A stretch of 64,000 bases of DNA from Schaedlerella glycyrrhizinilytica_A (GTDB taxonomy: Bacteria > Bacillota > Clostridia > Lachnospirales > Lachnospiraceae), in NCBI RefSeq assembly GCF_042852765.1, contig NZ_AP031414.1; one strand, 5' to 3'. This document shows positions 8,736 through 19,286 of this stretch, one piece after another. The notes beneath the pieces were generated by a model. That model was given only the letters and a program-made list of their open reading frames with translations, was not told the DNA's origin and ran no database searches. Both the position numbers and the translations under genes were made by a program. The first letter of the stretch is position 1. Every line of letters starts with the position of its first letter.

Positions 8736-11700
8736 ATGGCAAATAAATTATATGCAATGGAACAGCTGACGGAAGAGGTGGCAAAAGATGTGGCTGCCAG
8801 TCCGCAGGAATGGATGCGGTTCCTAAATACTGCCTCCAGATTGTACAAATACACTTTTCCAGAACAGCTTTTAATTTATGCACAGCGACCGGAAGCAACT
8901 GCCGTAGCATCCATGGAAATATGGAATCAGAAGATGTACCGCTGGATCAAAAAGGGATCCAAGGGGATTGCCTTGATTGACAACACTTCCGGACCGAAAA
9001 CAAAACTTCGGTATGTATTTGATGTGCAGGACACTTATAAGGTGCGGAATCTGGGAAAAGATCCACAGTTATGGAATCTTCCGGTGGAAGGAGAACAGCT
9101 GGTGGCAGATTATCTGCAGGAGCAACTATCACTGGAAGATACACAAGGAGGACTTGCTGAAAGTCTGCATCAGGCAGCGAAGGAGAGTATGCAAGAATGG
9201 ATTCCAGATGCATTGGAAGAACTGAGACTGGATGTAACAGGGACATTTCTGGAAGAACTGGACGAACAGAATCAGGAAGTCGAATTTCGGGAACTGATGA
9301 CCAATAGTGTCTGGTATGTATTACTAAAGCGGTGTGGACTGGATGTACAGGAATATTTGGATGCAGAGGATTTTCAGCATATTACGGACTTCAATCAGCT
9401 GAAAGTATTAGGACATCTGGGAAGTGCAGTCAATGAGATCAGCAGACCAGTTCTGATGCAGATTGGACGATATGTTCTGAATGATCTGGAAAATGACCTG
9501 AAAACGGTTGCAAAAGAAAAAGAAGTAGCTTATAATGAATTTAACACGTTAATTCGTGAAAGTAATACAGATAACACAGAAGATAGAGAAGAAAAAAAGG
9601 AGGAAACAGACTATGAGAGAGATCAGTTACAGCCAGAACGGAGAGTATCAGATTCCAGATATCAGCCTGGAAGAGACGAGAGGAACCATCGGCAAGTACG
9701 GAATGATGCGGAAAGAGTATCTGAGAAACCACAAGGTAGCCAGGTTCAACATTCTGACACTGCAGAACCGTCTGGACAGTCATCTGATGGAGATCGACAG
9801 CCAGGCAAGACAGAGAGTAGACAACCTGATGAACGAACTTCTGGAGAAAGATCCGGCACCGGACAAAATGGCAGACGGGATGGCATGGACCAGACACATG
9901 AACCAGATCAAGACACAGGCAGAGGAGCTGGTGATTCAGGAGATTATTTACAGTTAAGTCTGTTCCCGACAGAAGAGGAACAGTTAGGAGAAATAAGGAA
10001 AGCGGCAGCTGCATTGGAACAGCCAGCCGCTTTTCTTATTTCCGATGAAGTGGTAAATGATATTCTCCGCACGGGAAGCGGACAGAAAAATACACTGTTT
10101 CATATTACAGCAAGACTGATTGAAGGTCTGGATAATGAAGAAATGCGGAGTTTTCTGAAAGATGAATATGGAACTGGTGGCAAAGGATTTACCATAGATG
10201 GTCAGAAAATCAGTATCTGGTATGACAATGATGGTATCCGTATCCGGCGAGGGGACTCTGCCAGAAGAAACTTTGACCGCATGGTTACGTGGGAAGAAGC
10301 AGCGAACAGAATTCGGGATATGTATGAGGATGGAAATTACGTGGATAATTTGATTTCCAATAATGCCATTGAACAGGAGCAGGAAGAAATGACCAATCTT
10401 CTTGCACTTCATTTTCGGGATACTTGCAGAAACTGGGAAAAGAAACAATTATATTCAGACTGGCAGGATGTAGTGAGTGGAGCATGGACAGATCAAGAGG
10501 AAGCAGATGCGATTGTCTATCGTTTTGAATGGCTGCAGAAATATATGGATGAGAATCCGGGAGATTATCACCGCTGGGAGATTCAGCATAATCCGGAATA
10601 TTTCCAACGCTTTCAGGATCTTCAGAGAGAGCGTTCCTGGGTAGACCAGAAATTTACGGTCGAACGTCCGGCACTATCCTTTATCACACAGGATGAAATT
10701 GACGCAGTGTTAAGAAGAGGCGGCATTACTGCAGGAGGACGTAACCGAATCTATGAGTATTTCATGGAACATCATGATATGAAAGATGCAGCTGAGTTCC
10801 TGAAAAATGAGTATGGAACAGGTGGTTCCTCACCCGGAATACCAGGAGCAGATGCTTCCGACGCATCCCATGATGCAAAAGGATTAAAACTTGCAAAAGG
10901 GAAAATTGGCAGTCCAGAGGTAGAAGTTTTATTAAAGTGGAACAAGGTTGCAGAACGTGTTCGCCAGTTAATCCGCACAGATGATTATTTGTCACCGGAA
11001 GAAATGGAAAAGTACGAAGAACGACAGGAAGCACAAAGACTGGCAGATTTGGAAGAAGCACAGCAGATGTTAGGAGAACAGCTGGAGCAGGATACTTTGA
11101 CAGCGGAAGATATAACTGATTTGCGATTAGTTGATTCAGAATATATGTCTGGTACCAGAACAAAAATCCACGATTTTGATTGCAAAGTTAAGGGAGAAGC
11201 GAATCGACTTCAATACACATTAGAATATCATGATGATGGAGAAGGTTTCACGATTCATACGGAAAAAGATGATATTTGGAATCGAATGTCAACACAAGAA
11301 TTGGAACGTCTGGATGTAAAACTCGGACAAGAAGTACTTTATTATCATTATCACAACAAAACTGTAAATGCGGATACTTTAGATGAATTACGGGAAATCA
11401 GGGAAGAAATTATGGAGGAAGAGTCCTCGTATTTTACTGCTATTTCTCAACGTGTGTGGACAGATTATGATAAAAAAGAAAAAGAATTATCTGGAGAAGT
11501 TGAGGTATCCGAAGAAAAAGAATCTTTGGAAGAGATTAACGGAATATCAGAAACGATTCCAGCAACGAACTTCCGCATCACAGATGATGAGCTTGGACAG
11601 GGTACAGCAAAAGAAAAGTTCCGTGCCAATATCATGGCTATCCAGTTGTTAAAGAAATGTGAGGATGAGAATCGCAATGCAACACCGGAAGAACAGGAAA

Positions 11701-14700
11701 TCTTATCCAGGTACGTTGGCTGGGGAGGTCTTGCAGATGCATTTGATGAGACAAAAGCTGCATGGGAGACAGAATATTTGGAATTAAAGACGGTTCTTAC
11801 ACCAGAGGAATATGCTGCAGCCAGAGCTTCCACCTTAAATGCTCATTATACACAGCCGATTGTGATTGAAAGTATGTATCAGGTGTTGGAGAATCTGGGA
11901 TTTACAAAAGGAAATATTCTGGAGCCGTCTATGGGAGTTGGTAACTTCTTTGGAATGCTTCCGGAGAATCTAAACCAGTCCAAACTCTATGGTGTGGAAC
12001 TGGACAGCATCAGTGGTAGAATTGCAAAGTTGCTCTATCCAGATGCCAATATTCAGATTAAAGGTTTTGAGAAGACAGATTATCCTAATGATTTTTTTGA
12101 TGTGGCGATTGGAAATGTGCCATTTGGTGCATACAAGGTCAATGACCGTCAGTATGATCGCTACAATTTCATGATTCATGATTACTTTCTTGCCAAGACT
12201 ATAGATCAGTTACGTCCAGGCGGCGTGGCTGCGCTGATCACAACAAAGGGAACCATGGATAAAGCATCACCGGAAGTTCGGAAATATCTGGCAGAGCGTG
12301 CAGACCTGCTGGGCGCAATCCGACTGCCGAACACAGCTTTTAAGGCAAATGCAGGAACAGAAGTCAGTGCTGATATCCTGTTTTTCCAGAAGAGGGAAAG
12401 CCTTACGAAAGAAATGCCGGAATGGATAAATCTGGATAGTGATGTCAATGGCATTACAGTCAATCAGTATTTTGTTCAGCATCCGGAAATGATTCTGGGT
12501 GAGATGAAAGAAGTGTCCGGTCCGTATGGTATGGAAACAACCTGTGCTCCAATGGAAGGAGCTGATCTGGAATTACAGTTACAAGAAGCTGTAAAACACA
12601 TCAGGGGAAGCATGGTAGCGGCAGTAGATATAGAGGCAGAACTGGATGAGATGCCAGAGAGTATTCCGGCAGATCCGAATGTCCGAAATTACAGCTATAC
12701 GGTGGTAGATGATCAGGTATATTACCGTGTCAATTCTTTGATGAATCAGGTGAAAATGCCTGCAGCCACTGCAGAACGTGTAAAAGGCATGGTTGCAATC
12801 CGTGATACCGTTCGTGAACTGATCGCCATGCAGATGGAAGAATTTGTCACAGACGAAGAAATCCAGAAACAGCAGAAAAAACTGAATCAGGTGTATGATA
12901 CCTACACAGCAAAGTATGGAGTTATTGGAAGTAATGCTAACAAACGTGCATTTTCTGATGACTCTTCTTATTGTCTGCTGTGTTCCCTGGAAGACTTGAA
13001 TGAAGATGGAACATTGAAGCGGAAAGCGGACATGTTCACCAAACGAACCATTAAAAAGGCGGTCGCTGTGACAAGTGTGGAGACAGCCACAGAAGCACTT
13101 GCTCTGTCCCTAAATGAAAAGGCTAAAGTAGATCTTCCATATATGGCACAGTTGACCGGAAAGACCGAAGAGAAAATCACAGAAGAGCTGGTTGGAGTTA
13201 TCTTCAAAAATCCACTGACAGACCAGTGGGAAAGCGGAGATGAATATCTGTCTGGAAACGTCAGAGATAAATTAAATACAGCGAGAACTTTTGCAGAGAA
13301 TCATCCGGAATTCACACCGAATGTGCGTGCATTGGAGGCAGTTCAGCCAAGAGATCTGGAAGCGTCGGAGATTGAAGTGCGTATTGGAGCCACCTGGATT
13401 GAACCTTCGGATTATCAGGATTTTATGGTGGAACTGCTTCATACGCCGAGGTATCTTGCACAGAAGGAAATACAGATAAAATTCTCTGAGGTAAATGGTG
13501 AGTGGAGGATTACAGGAAAAAACGCCGACAGTCCAAGAAATGCGTTTGCCTATGCAACGTATGGAACGGAGAGAGCAAATGCCTACCGGATTCTGGAAGA
13601 TACCTTGAATCTAAAAGATGTTAGAATCTATGATAAAGTCGTAAATGACAATGGGGATGAAGTGCGAGTTTTGAATAAAAAAGAAACTATGTTGGCATCA
13701 CAAAAGCAGGATGCCTTGAAGGCTGCATTCCAAGATTGGATTTTTAAGGATCAGCAGAGGAGAGAAAGGCTGGTAAGCGTGTACAATGAGCGTTTCAATA
13801 GTATCCGACCCCGTGAATATGATGGTAGTCACTTGAGTTTTCCAGGAATGAATCCGGAAATAGAGCTTCGTCCGCATCAGAAAAATGCAGTCGCACATCA
13901 GTTATACGGTGATAATGTGCTTCTGGCACATGTAGTAGGAGCTGGGAAGACTTACGAAATGGTAGCGGCGGCAATGGAGAGCAAACGTCTGGGATTATCA
14001 CAAAAGAATCTCTTTGTTGTGCCAAACCATTTGACAGAGCAGTGGGGAGCGGAGTTCCTGCAGTTATATCCAGGAGCAAATATTTTGGTAGCAACCAAGA
14101 AAGACTTTGAACCGGCAAACCGAAAGAAGTTTTGTGCTAGAATCGCTATGGGAAATTACGATGCTGTTATTATTGGCCATTCCCAGTTTGAGCGTATTCC
14201 AATCTCTGATGAGAAACAGGAAGCCATGCTTCAGAGGCAGATTGATGATCTGGAAATGGCAATCCAGAGTGCAAGGTATGAACAGGATGGTGGACGTTAT
14301 ACCGTCAAACAGATTGAAAAGACAAGAAAAACATTGCAGACAAGGCTGGAGAAACTGAATCAGAAAGAGAAAAAAGATCAGGTAGTTACGTTTGAAGAAC
14401 TGGGAGTGGATCATTTATATGTAGATGAAGCACACAGTTATAAAAACGCATTTCTTTATACAAAAATGAGAAATGTAGCCGGAATTGCACAGAACGAAGC
14501 ACAGAAATCCGCAGATATGTTCAATAAATGTCAGTATCTGGATGAGATTACTGGAGGAAAAGGCATTACCTTTGCTACAGGAACACCGATTAGCAATAGT
14601 ATGACGGAATTATATGTTATGCAGAGGTATCTGCAGAACAGTAAATTGCAAAATATGGGACTTGGATTGTTTGATTCCTGGGCCTCCACCTTTGGCGAGG

Positions 14701-16418
14701 TAGTCACCAGCATTGAGCTTGCACCGGAAGGAACAGGCTACCGTGCAAAGTCAAGATTTGCAAGATTTTATAATATTCCGGAACTGATGAATATGTTTAA
14801 GGAGATTGCAGATATCAAGACTTCCGATCAGTTAGAGCTTCCTGTGCCGGAAGCGGAATATGAAACAGTGGTGCTGAAACCAACGGAACAGCAGAAAGAA
14901 ATCGTAGAAAATCTGGGAGAACGTGCAGAAGTTGTCAGAAACGGAGGGGTAGATGCCTCGGTTGATAATATGCTGAAAATCACCAATGATGGAAGAAAAT
15001 TGGCATTGGATCAGCGTTTGGTGAACGAATTATTGCCAGATAATCCAGAAAGCAAAATATCAGTCTGTGCAGAGAAAAGTTATGAGATCTGGAAAGGCAC
15101 GGCAGCACAGAAATCTGCACAATTGATTTTCTGTGACTTGAGTACCCCGAAAGGCGATGGCAGCTTCAATGTTTATGATGACTTGAAGCAGAAATTGATG
15201 GAAAAAGGTGTACCGGAAAAAGAGATTGCTTTTATTCATGATGCAAATACAGAAGCAAAGAAGACGGAGCTGTTTGGAAAAGTGAAATCCGGGCAGGTTC
15301 GTTTTTTGATTGGCTCAACAGCAAAGATGGGTGCCGGGACCAATGTGCAGGATCGTCTGATTGCGTTGCATCATCTGGATATTGGTTGGAAACCATCTGA
15401 CTTGGAACAGAGAGAAGGGCGTATTATCCGCCAGGGAAATCATAATAAAAAGGTTCATATCTTCCGATATGTAACAGAATCCACATTTGACAGCTACATG
15501 TGGCAGTTGATTGAGAACAAGCAGAAATTCATTTCTCAGATTATGACCAGTAAAGCACCTGTGCGAAGCTGTGAAGATGTGGACGAAGCGGCACTTTCCT
15601 ATGCAGAGGTCAAAGCTCTTGCAACCGGAAATCCAGCAGTAAAAGAGAAGATGGCATTGGATGTTGATGTGGCAAAATTAAAGCTTTTAAAAGCCAACCA
15701 CATGAATAACCAGTACCGCCTGGAAGATGATATTGTAAGGAATTTTCCACAACAGATTGCAAAACTGACGGAAATCATTGACAGCTACAAGGCAGACATC
15801 GCTCATTATTCTGAGCATAAAAGCACAGATCCAGAGCAGTTTACTATGGAGATTGGTGGCAAAGTGTTCACAGAAAAGAAAGAGGCAGGAGCAGCACTTC
15901 TGGCGGTATGTAAAGATATTAAAACTGTAGATGCTGCGATGGATATCGGAAACTATCAGGGATTCAATATGAGGATTCAGTTTGATGGATGGAGTAAAGA
16001 ATTTATACTATCTGTCAAACATGAGGCTGTCTCGAAAGTTCATCTTGGAGCAGATGCACTTGGAAATATTACCCGTATCAACAATCTGTTGGACAGTTAT
16101 CCGGAGAAGCTTTCAGAAGCACAACAAAGACTGGAAACAGTATATGAACAGCTTGCAAATGCAAAAGAAGAGGTTGGAAAGCCATTTCCAAAAGAAGAGG
16201 AGTTGAACCAGAAACTGGAGCGACTGTCAGAGTTAAATGCATTGCTCAATATGGATGAACGGGAAGATGCAGAAGCAGAGGTATCTGAATCAGATGAGAA
16301 AGAAGAAAGACCGGCACGTGGTTCTATCCATGAAAAACTGCAGATTTATAAAGAAAAGAGTCAGCGGGAAAGTGAAACTGGCAAGGATAACAGAAAACGG
16401 GACTTTGGTCTGGAATAA
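8736..16418 (+). CDS. Giant ICE protein: N6-adenine methylase-like plus SNF2-type helicase
   Basis: A 2,560-aa protein typical of large clostridial ICEs. An ArdC-like N-terminal region comes first (residues 1 to about 280). A charged, disordered linker (about 280-400) ends in a beta-clamp-type motif QLSLF at residues 406-410. Two related domains follow, each with an EYGTGG motif. The methylase-like part has GNILEPSMGVGNFFG (SAM site) and GNVPFG in place of NPPF. The helicase part has GAGKT (Walker A), VDEAHSYKN, ATGTPISNS and QREGRIIRQGN. The C-terminus is coiled-coil with GSIHEKLQ. Probable roles are anti-restriction or DNA processing of the transferred element (inference). The linker overlaps a second gene in another frame. 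Confidence 0.85.
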   Translation: MANKLYAMEQLTEEVAKDVAASPQEWMRFLNTASRLYKYTFPEQLLIYAQRPEATAVASMEIWNQKMYRWIKKGSKGIALIDNTSGPKTKLRYVFDVQDTYKVRNLGKDPQLWNLPVEGEQLVADYLQEQLSLEDTQGGLAESLHQAAKESMQEWIPDALEELRLDVTGTFLEELDEQNQEVEFRELMTNSVWYVLLKRCGLDVQEYLDAEDFQHITDFNQLKVLGHLGSAVNEISRPVLMQIGRYVLNDLENDLKTVAKEKEVAYNEFNTLIRESNTDNTEDREEKKEETDYERDQLQPERRVSDSRYQPGRDERNHRQVRNDAERVSEKPQGSQVQHSDTAEPSGQSSDGDRQPGKTESRQPDERTSGERSGTGQNGRRDGMDQTHEPDQDTGRGAGDSGDYLQLSLFPTEEEQLGEIRKAAAALEQPAAFLISDEVVNDILRTGSGQKNTLFHITARLIEGLDNEEMRSFLKDEYGTGGKGFTIDGQKISIWYDNDGIRIRRGDSARRNFDRMVTWEEAANRIRDMYEDGNYVDNLISNNAIEQEQEEMTNLLALHFRDTCRNWEKKQLYSDWQDVVSGAWTDQEEADAIVYRFEWLQKYMDENPGDYHRWEIQHNPEYFQRFQDLQRERSWVDQKFTVERPALSFITQDEIDAVLRRGGITAGGRNRIYEYFMEHHDMKDAAEFLKNEYGTGGSSPGIPGADASDASHDAKGLKLAKGKIGSPEVEVLLKWNKVAERVRQLIRTDDYLSPEEMEKYEERQEAQRLADLEEAQQMLGEQLEQDTLTAEDITDLRLVDSEYMSGTRTKIHDFDCKVKGEANRLQYTLEYHDDGEGFTIHTEKDDIWNRMSTQELERLDVKLGQEVLYYHYHNKTVNADTLDELREIREEIMEEESSYFTAISQRVWTDYDKKEKELSGEVEVSEEKESLEEINGISETIPATNFRITDDELGQGTAKEKFRANIMAIQLLKKCEDENRNATPEEQEILSRYVGWGGLADAFDETKAAWETEYLELKTVLTPEEYAAARASTLNAHYTQPIVIESMYQVLENLGFTKGNILEPSMGVGNFFGMLPENLNQSKLYGVELDSISGRIAKLLYPDANIQIKGFEKTDYPNDFFDVAIGNVPFGAYKVNDRQYDRYNFMIHDYFLAKTIDQLRPGGVAALITTKGTMDKASPEVRKYLAERADLLGAIRLPNTAFKANAGTEVSADILFFQKRESLTKEMPEWINLDSDVNGITVNQYFVQHPEMILGEMKEVSGPYGMETTCAPMEGADLELQLQEAVKHIRGSMVAAVDIEAELDEMPESIPADPNVRNYSYTVVDDQVYYRVNSLMNQVKMPAATAERVKGMVAIRDTVRELIAMQMEEFVTDEEIQKQQKKLNQVYDTYTAKYGVIGSNANKRAFSDDSSYCLLCSLEDLNEDGTLKRKADMFTKRTIKKAVAVTSVETATEALALSLNEKAKVDLPYMAQLTGKTEEKITEELVGVIFKNPLTDQWESGDEYLSGNVRDKLNTARTFAENHPEFTPNVRALEAVQPRDLEASEIEVRIGATWIEPSDYQDFMVELLHTPRYLAQKEIQIKFSEVNGEWRITGKNADSPRNAFAYATYGTERANAYRILEDTLNLKDVRIYDKVVNDNGDEVRVLNKKETMLASQKQDALKAAFQDWIFKDQQRRERLVSVYNERFNSIRPREYDGSHLSFPGMNPEIELRPHQKNAVAHQLYGDNVLLAHVVGAGKTYEMVAAAMESKRLGLSQKNLFVVPNHLTEQWGAEFLQLYPGANILVATKKDFEPANRKKFCARIAMGNYDAVIIGHSQFERIPISDEKQEAMLQRQIDDLEMAIQSARYEQDGGRYTVKQIEKTRKTLQTRLEKLNQKEKKDQVVTFEELGVDHLYVDEAHSYKNAFLYTKMRNVAGIAQNEAQKSADMFNKCQYLDEITGGKGITFATGTPISNSMTELYVMQRYLQNSKLQNMGLGLFDSWASTFGEVVTSIELAPEGTGYRAKSRFARFYNIPELMNMFKEIADIKTSDQLELPVPEAEYETVVLKPTEQQKEIVENLGERAEVVRNGGVDASVDNMLKITNDGRKLALDQRLVNELLPDNPESKISVCAEKSYEIWKGTAAQKSAQLIFCDLSTPKGDGSFNVYDDLKQKLMEKGVPEKEIAFIHDANTEAKKTELFGKVKSGQVRFLIGSTAKMGAGTNVQDRLIALHHLDIGWKPSDLEQREGRIIRQGNHNKKVHIFRYVTESTFDSYMWQLIENKQKFISQIMTSKAPVRSCEDVDEAALSYAEVKALATGNPAVKEKMALDVDVAKLKLLKANHMNNQYRLEDDIVRNFPQQIAKLTEIIDSYKADIAHYSEHKSTDPEQFTMEIGGKVFTEKKEAGAALLAVCKDIKTVDAAMDIGNYQGFNMRIQFDGWSKEFILSVKHEAVSKVHLGADALGNITRINNLLDSYPEKLSEAQQRLETVYEQLANAKEEVGKPFPKEEELNQKLERLSELNALLNMDEREDAEAEVSESDEKEERPARGSIHEKLQIYKEKSQRESETGKDNRKRDFGLE
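9613..9957 (+). CDS. tnpV: TnpV-like protein encoded in an alternative frame inside the helicase gene
   Basis: A 114-aa product read in a different frame from the surrounding 2,560-aa gene. Its ATG has an AAGGAGG ribosome site exactly 9 bases upstream (9597-9603), which the outer frame does not need. The protein resembles the TnpV family of clostridial mobile elements: NGEYQIPDISLEE, GKYGMMRKEYLRNH, LNGHLAEIDxQA-like (here LDSHLMEIDSQARQR), and a final AEELVIQEIIY. In the outer frame the same bases encode only a low-complexity Arg/Asp/Gln/Ser linker, which suggests the outer frame is the passenger. TnpV function is not established. The family assignment is by recall. Confidence 0.72.
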   Translation: MREISYSQNGEYQIPDISLEETRGTIGKYGMMRKEYLRNHKVARFNILTLQNRLDSHLMEIDSQARQRVDNLMNELLEKDPAPDKMADGMAWTRHMNQIKTQAEELVIQEIIYS

Positions 16419-16433
16419 GAAAACAAGGAAGAT

Positions 16434-16478
16434 GGCATAATCTGACAGAAAGTATGTTCTGTGGGTTATGCCATTTTT
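16434..16478 (+). terminator. Two-tier hairpin plus T-tract ahead of the YodL-domain gene
   Basis: An outer stem GGCATAA/TTATGCC (16434-16440 with 16466-16472) encloses an inner stem ACAGAA/TTCTGT. Five T follow at 16474-16478, then the AGGAGG ribosome site of the next gene. Confidence 0.55.
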
Positions 16479-16499
16479 CAGAATACAGGAGGAACTTAT

Positions 16500-19259
16500 A
16501 TGGCAAGAAACAGGATAATAGGTAGAGAAACGCAGAAAATGCAGGAATATACGCAGGAACAGATCAATCAGGCAGAGAGTAGAGGTATAGAAATATCAAC
16601 AGATGTAAAAGAACAGCTTTTTGAATATGCGAATCTGATCGGCGAGAAAGAGAAAGTTAGGGCTTTGGTAAGAAATCTGGCAGATGCAGTGAGCCAGGCA
16701 GATTCAGAAGGTGTAGAGGATTTGCTGGATGACGCAAGAATGGATATTCAGGAACTGCCAGATCCAACCATAGGTAAGCTGGAATTACGTGACTATGGAT
16801 ATATGGAAGAAGATATGGTGCCACTTAGAAAAGAAGCAGCTTTGGATTATCACAGAATGGGTTCTAAGATTTATTGTCTTGGCAGTGCTGGCAGTAAAGG
16901 TGAATATGCGAGTAAAGAAATGATACAGGCACATGACGGTTTGTTTGGAATGGAATCGCAGATGTGGGAACGGATAAAAGATAACAACCTAGATTATGCA
17001 GAAGAAAATTTAGGAGCATTTCAGGAGCCTATGAGTGTCATTGAGCAGGAAGAAGCACTGAAATTATACGATGCAGGAGCAGATATCTATCTGATCACTA
17101 ATTTTTCATCACCTATGTATGTCACAGAACGCATGGAAATTGAACGAGGACCGGAGCATTATCAGATGTCTATGACAGAACTGGAGCGTTTCCGTAACCT
17201 GGAATGGGAAATGCAGAAATATCCACAGATTCAATCTTTGAAAGAAGCAAATCTGTTGTTAGGAACAAGAAGGACATTTGGAATTTATCAGATTCGGGAT
17301 GATTTACCGGGAGAAAACTATGCATTTATGAATATGAGTTTTATTGAAAGTCATGGTATGCAGATAAAAAAAGAAGATTATAAGCTGGTCTATGTTGGTG
17401 AATTATCAGGAAATATGTCACTGGATGATATTTTTGAAAAGTTCAACATTGACAGACCGGAAGACTTCCGTGGGCATTCCCTGTCTGTCAGTGATATCAT
17501 AGTTCTGAATGACGGGAAAAAGGTAACTGCTCATTTTGTAGACAGTATCAGTTTTGAACAGCTGGATTCTTTCCTGAATCTGGAAGAACAGGTTCTTAGT
17601 GAACTGGCATATGAGGTAGGAGAACGATATTTTGCTATTCAGAGAACAGAAGAAGGATATGATTATTCCTTTTACGATGAAGATTTCCGCTTGATGGATG
17701 GTGGCATTTATGAGAATGATGAAATTTCTATTGAAGAAGCGGCGGAGGAACTTTTGGAAGACGAAGGCTGGACGGGAGAACGTATCCGTGGGGATTATGA
17801 TCAGTTGATGGAAAAAGTAGAAGAAATGGATGAAGCTGTAATGGCAGAGATTCAGAAAAGCCAGGGCGAATATAAGCCATTGGCAAAGGTGGAGGAACTG
17901 GAAGAGGCCAATTATAACATGATTGATAATGTACTCAATAATATGCCGCCTAAGAAAGAAGCTTATCTTGAATATTATGCTGCAGAATGTGATGAAATTC
18001 ATGATATGGGAGCTTATGAGAAAAGCACAGATGTGAAAGAAATCGCAGCAATCTATGAGAAGTACAGAGAAGATCCGGAAAACGCTTATAAAGGCAGTGG
18101 AATGGGGATTATTTATCGTGATCCGGAGGATAGCTTGTTTGATGAAACAGAACTGTTGATTGTAATGGGAACAACGATACACGGCGACTTCTTGGATAAT
18201 GTGCGGTTTTTAAAAGATCAGCCGGTGGTGCGTGAAGGTTTGGAGAAGATTCATAAAGCATTGCCTGATTATAAATATATCCCGATTCAGGATGTGCGTG
18301 AGGCAATGTATCCGAAAAAAATGACAACAGAAGAACTGGCAGCAGCATTGGATGAGATTGCGGAAGACTTCGATCCGTATGACTATCGGGACCATGTAGA
18401 GCCAGGGCAGGATACCATACAGGAAGTCATGCTGGATCTGCAAAGTGGAAATGTTGGTTCTTATATTTCCTTTCTGAAGGATGTGATTGAAGAAGACTGT
18501 GAGCAGTCCGTGTGGGCAGGTGTTTTGCTGGAACGGCTGAAATCCTACGAACCAGATATATCCAAAGAAACAGAGCCGATGGTGTATGTGAATTACTGTG
18601 AAAAGCGAGAGCTGATGGAACCACGCTGTCAGAAGCTCTCAGATCTGGATTCCCGTACTGCACAGAAGGATAAGGAATGGTACGCAGACCGTAATCCGAG
18701 GACGGATGAGCCGATGGTAACAGCCCAGATGTTTTTTACTATATATTATGCGGAAAAAGGCGATAAAATGCTGCAACATTTCAAAGGGAAAATAGATATT
18801 GGAACAGGAAATGGCGGTATTTTAAGTCAGCTGAAACTCCAAAATGAACTGAAACTTACGGATGAAAGCTGGATTGGTTATCTGAAAAACAAGGGAAATG
18901 AAGAGTTTCAGAAGTGTATGGAAGATCTGACCGATATGCAGAACCATGTGCTGCCATATTTGCAGAGCTTTTGCAGTCTGGAAGAAAAAAGTGTGCAGGA
19001 AAAGCAGGAACGGCAGGTTGCAGAAAAGCAGGACAGCAGAGTAGAAGCGTCAAGAGCAGCGAATGTGACAAAAGGGGATAATGACAAAGCTGTGAAAAAG
19101 GTAGTTTCGAGTATGCAAACAGAAAAGAATAAAGCAACTACGAAGGCAAAGAAGCCATCTATTCATGAACGACTGGAAATCAATAAGAGAAAAATCCAAG
19201 AAAAGCAGGGAAAAGATGAGCTGGAGAGAGGAGCTGATCGGGATGTAAGAACGGTATAA
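16500..19259 (+). CDS. YodL-domain ICE protein (919 aa)
   Basis: Start ATG 16500 lies 7 bases after AGGAGG; an in-frame GTG at 16461 falls inside the hairpin and is rejected. The N-terminal third resembles the DUF3849-type region of ICE proteins (SKIYCLGSAGSKGEYASKE, YDAGADIYLITNFSSPMYVTERMEIERGPEHY). Then comes a YodL domain: FGIYQIRDD, KLVYVGEL, FNIDRPEDFRGHSLSVSDII. A less familiar acidic C-terminal half follows, ending in the SIHERLE motif shared with the previous large proteins. Function is unknown. This gene normally sits immediately downstream of the helicase/methylase in such elements, and it ends the left backbone block here. Confidence 0.8.
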   Translation: MARNRIIGRETQKMQEYTQEQINQAESRGIEISTDVKEQLFEYANLIGEKEKVRALVRNLADAVSQADSEGVEDLLDDARMDIQELPDPTIGKLELRDYGYMEEDMVPLRKEAALDYHRMGSKIYCLGSAGSKGEYASKEMIQAHDGLFGMESQMWERIKDNNLDYAEENLGAFQEPMSVIEQEEALKLYDAGADIYLITNFSSPMYVTERMEIERGPEHYQMSMTELERFRNLEWEMQKYPQIQSLKEANLLLGTRRTFGIYQIRDDLPGENYAFMNMSFIESHGMQIKKEDYKLVYVGELSGNMSLDDIFEKFNIDRPEDFRGHSLSVSDIIVLNDGKKVTAHFVDSISFEQLDSFLNLEEQVLSELAYEVGERYFAIQRTEEGYDYSFYDEDFRLMDGGIYENDEISIEEAAEELLEDEGWTGERIRGDYDQLMEKVEEMDEAVMAEIQKSQGEYKPLAKVEELEEANYNMIDNVLNNMPPKKEAYLEYYAAECDEIHDMGAYEKSTDVKEIAAIYEKYREDPENAYKGSGMGIIYRDPEDSLFDETELLIVMGTTIHGDFLDNVRFLKDQPVVREGLEKIHKALPDYKYIPIQDVREAMYPKKMTTEELAAALDEIAEDFDPYDYRDHVEPGQDTIQEVMLDLQSGNVGSYISFLKDVIEEDCEQSVWAGVLLERLKSYEPDISKETEPMVYVNYCEKRELMEPRCQKLSDLDSRTAQKDKEWYADRNPRTDEPMVTAQMFFTIYYAEKGDKMLQHFKGKIDIGTGNGGILSQLKLQNELKLTDESWIGYLKNKGNEEFQKCMEDLTDMQNHVLPYLQSFCSLEEKSVQEKQERQVAEKQDSRVEASRAANVTKGDNDKAVKKVVSSMQTEKNKATTKAKKPSIHERLEINKRKIQEKQGKDELERGADRDVRTV

Positions 19260-19286
19260 ATTTATAGAAAGGCACTTGGCTCCGTT

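Noticed and set aside
8736..16418. Idea that the 2,560-aa frame is an artefact joining two genes across the TnpV-like segment
   Set aside because: The outer frame stays open without a stop through the linker and resumes domain-like sequence, including QLSLF, right after it. Large proteins of this order are usual in such ICEs. Overlap is the simpler reading.
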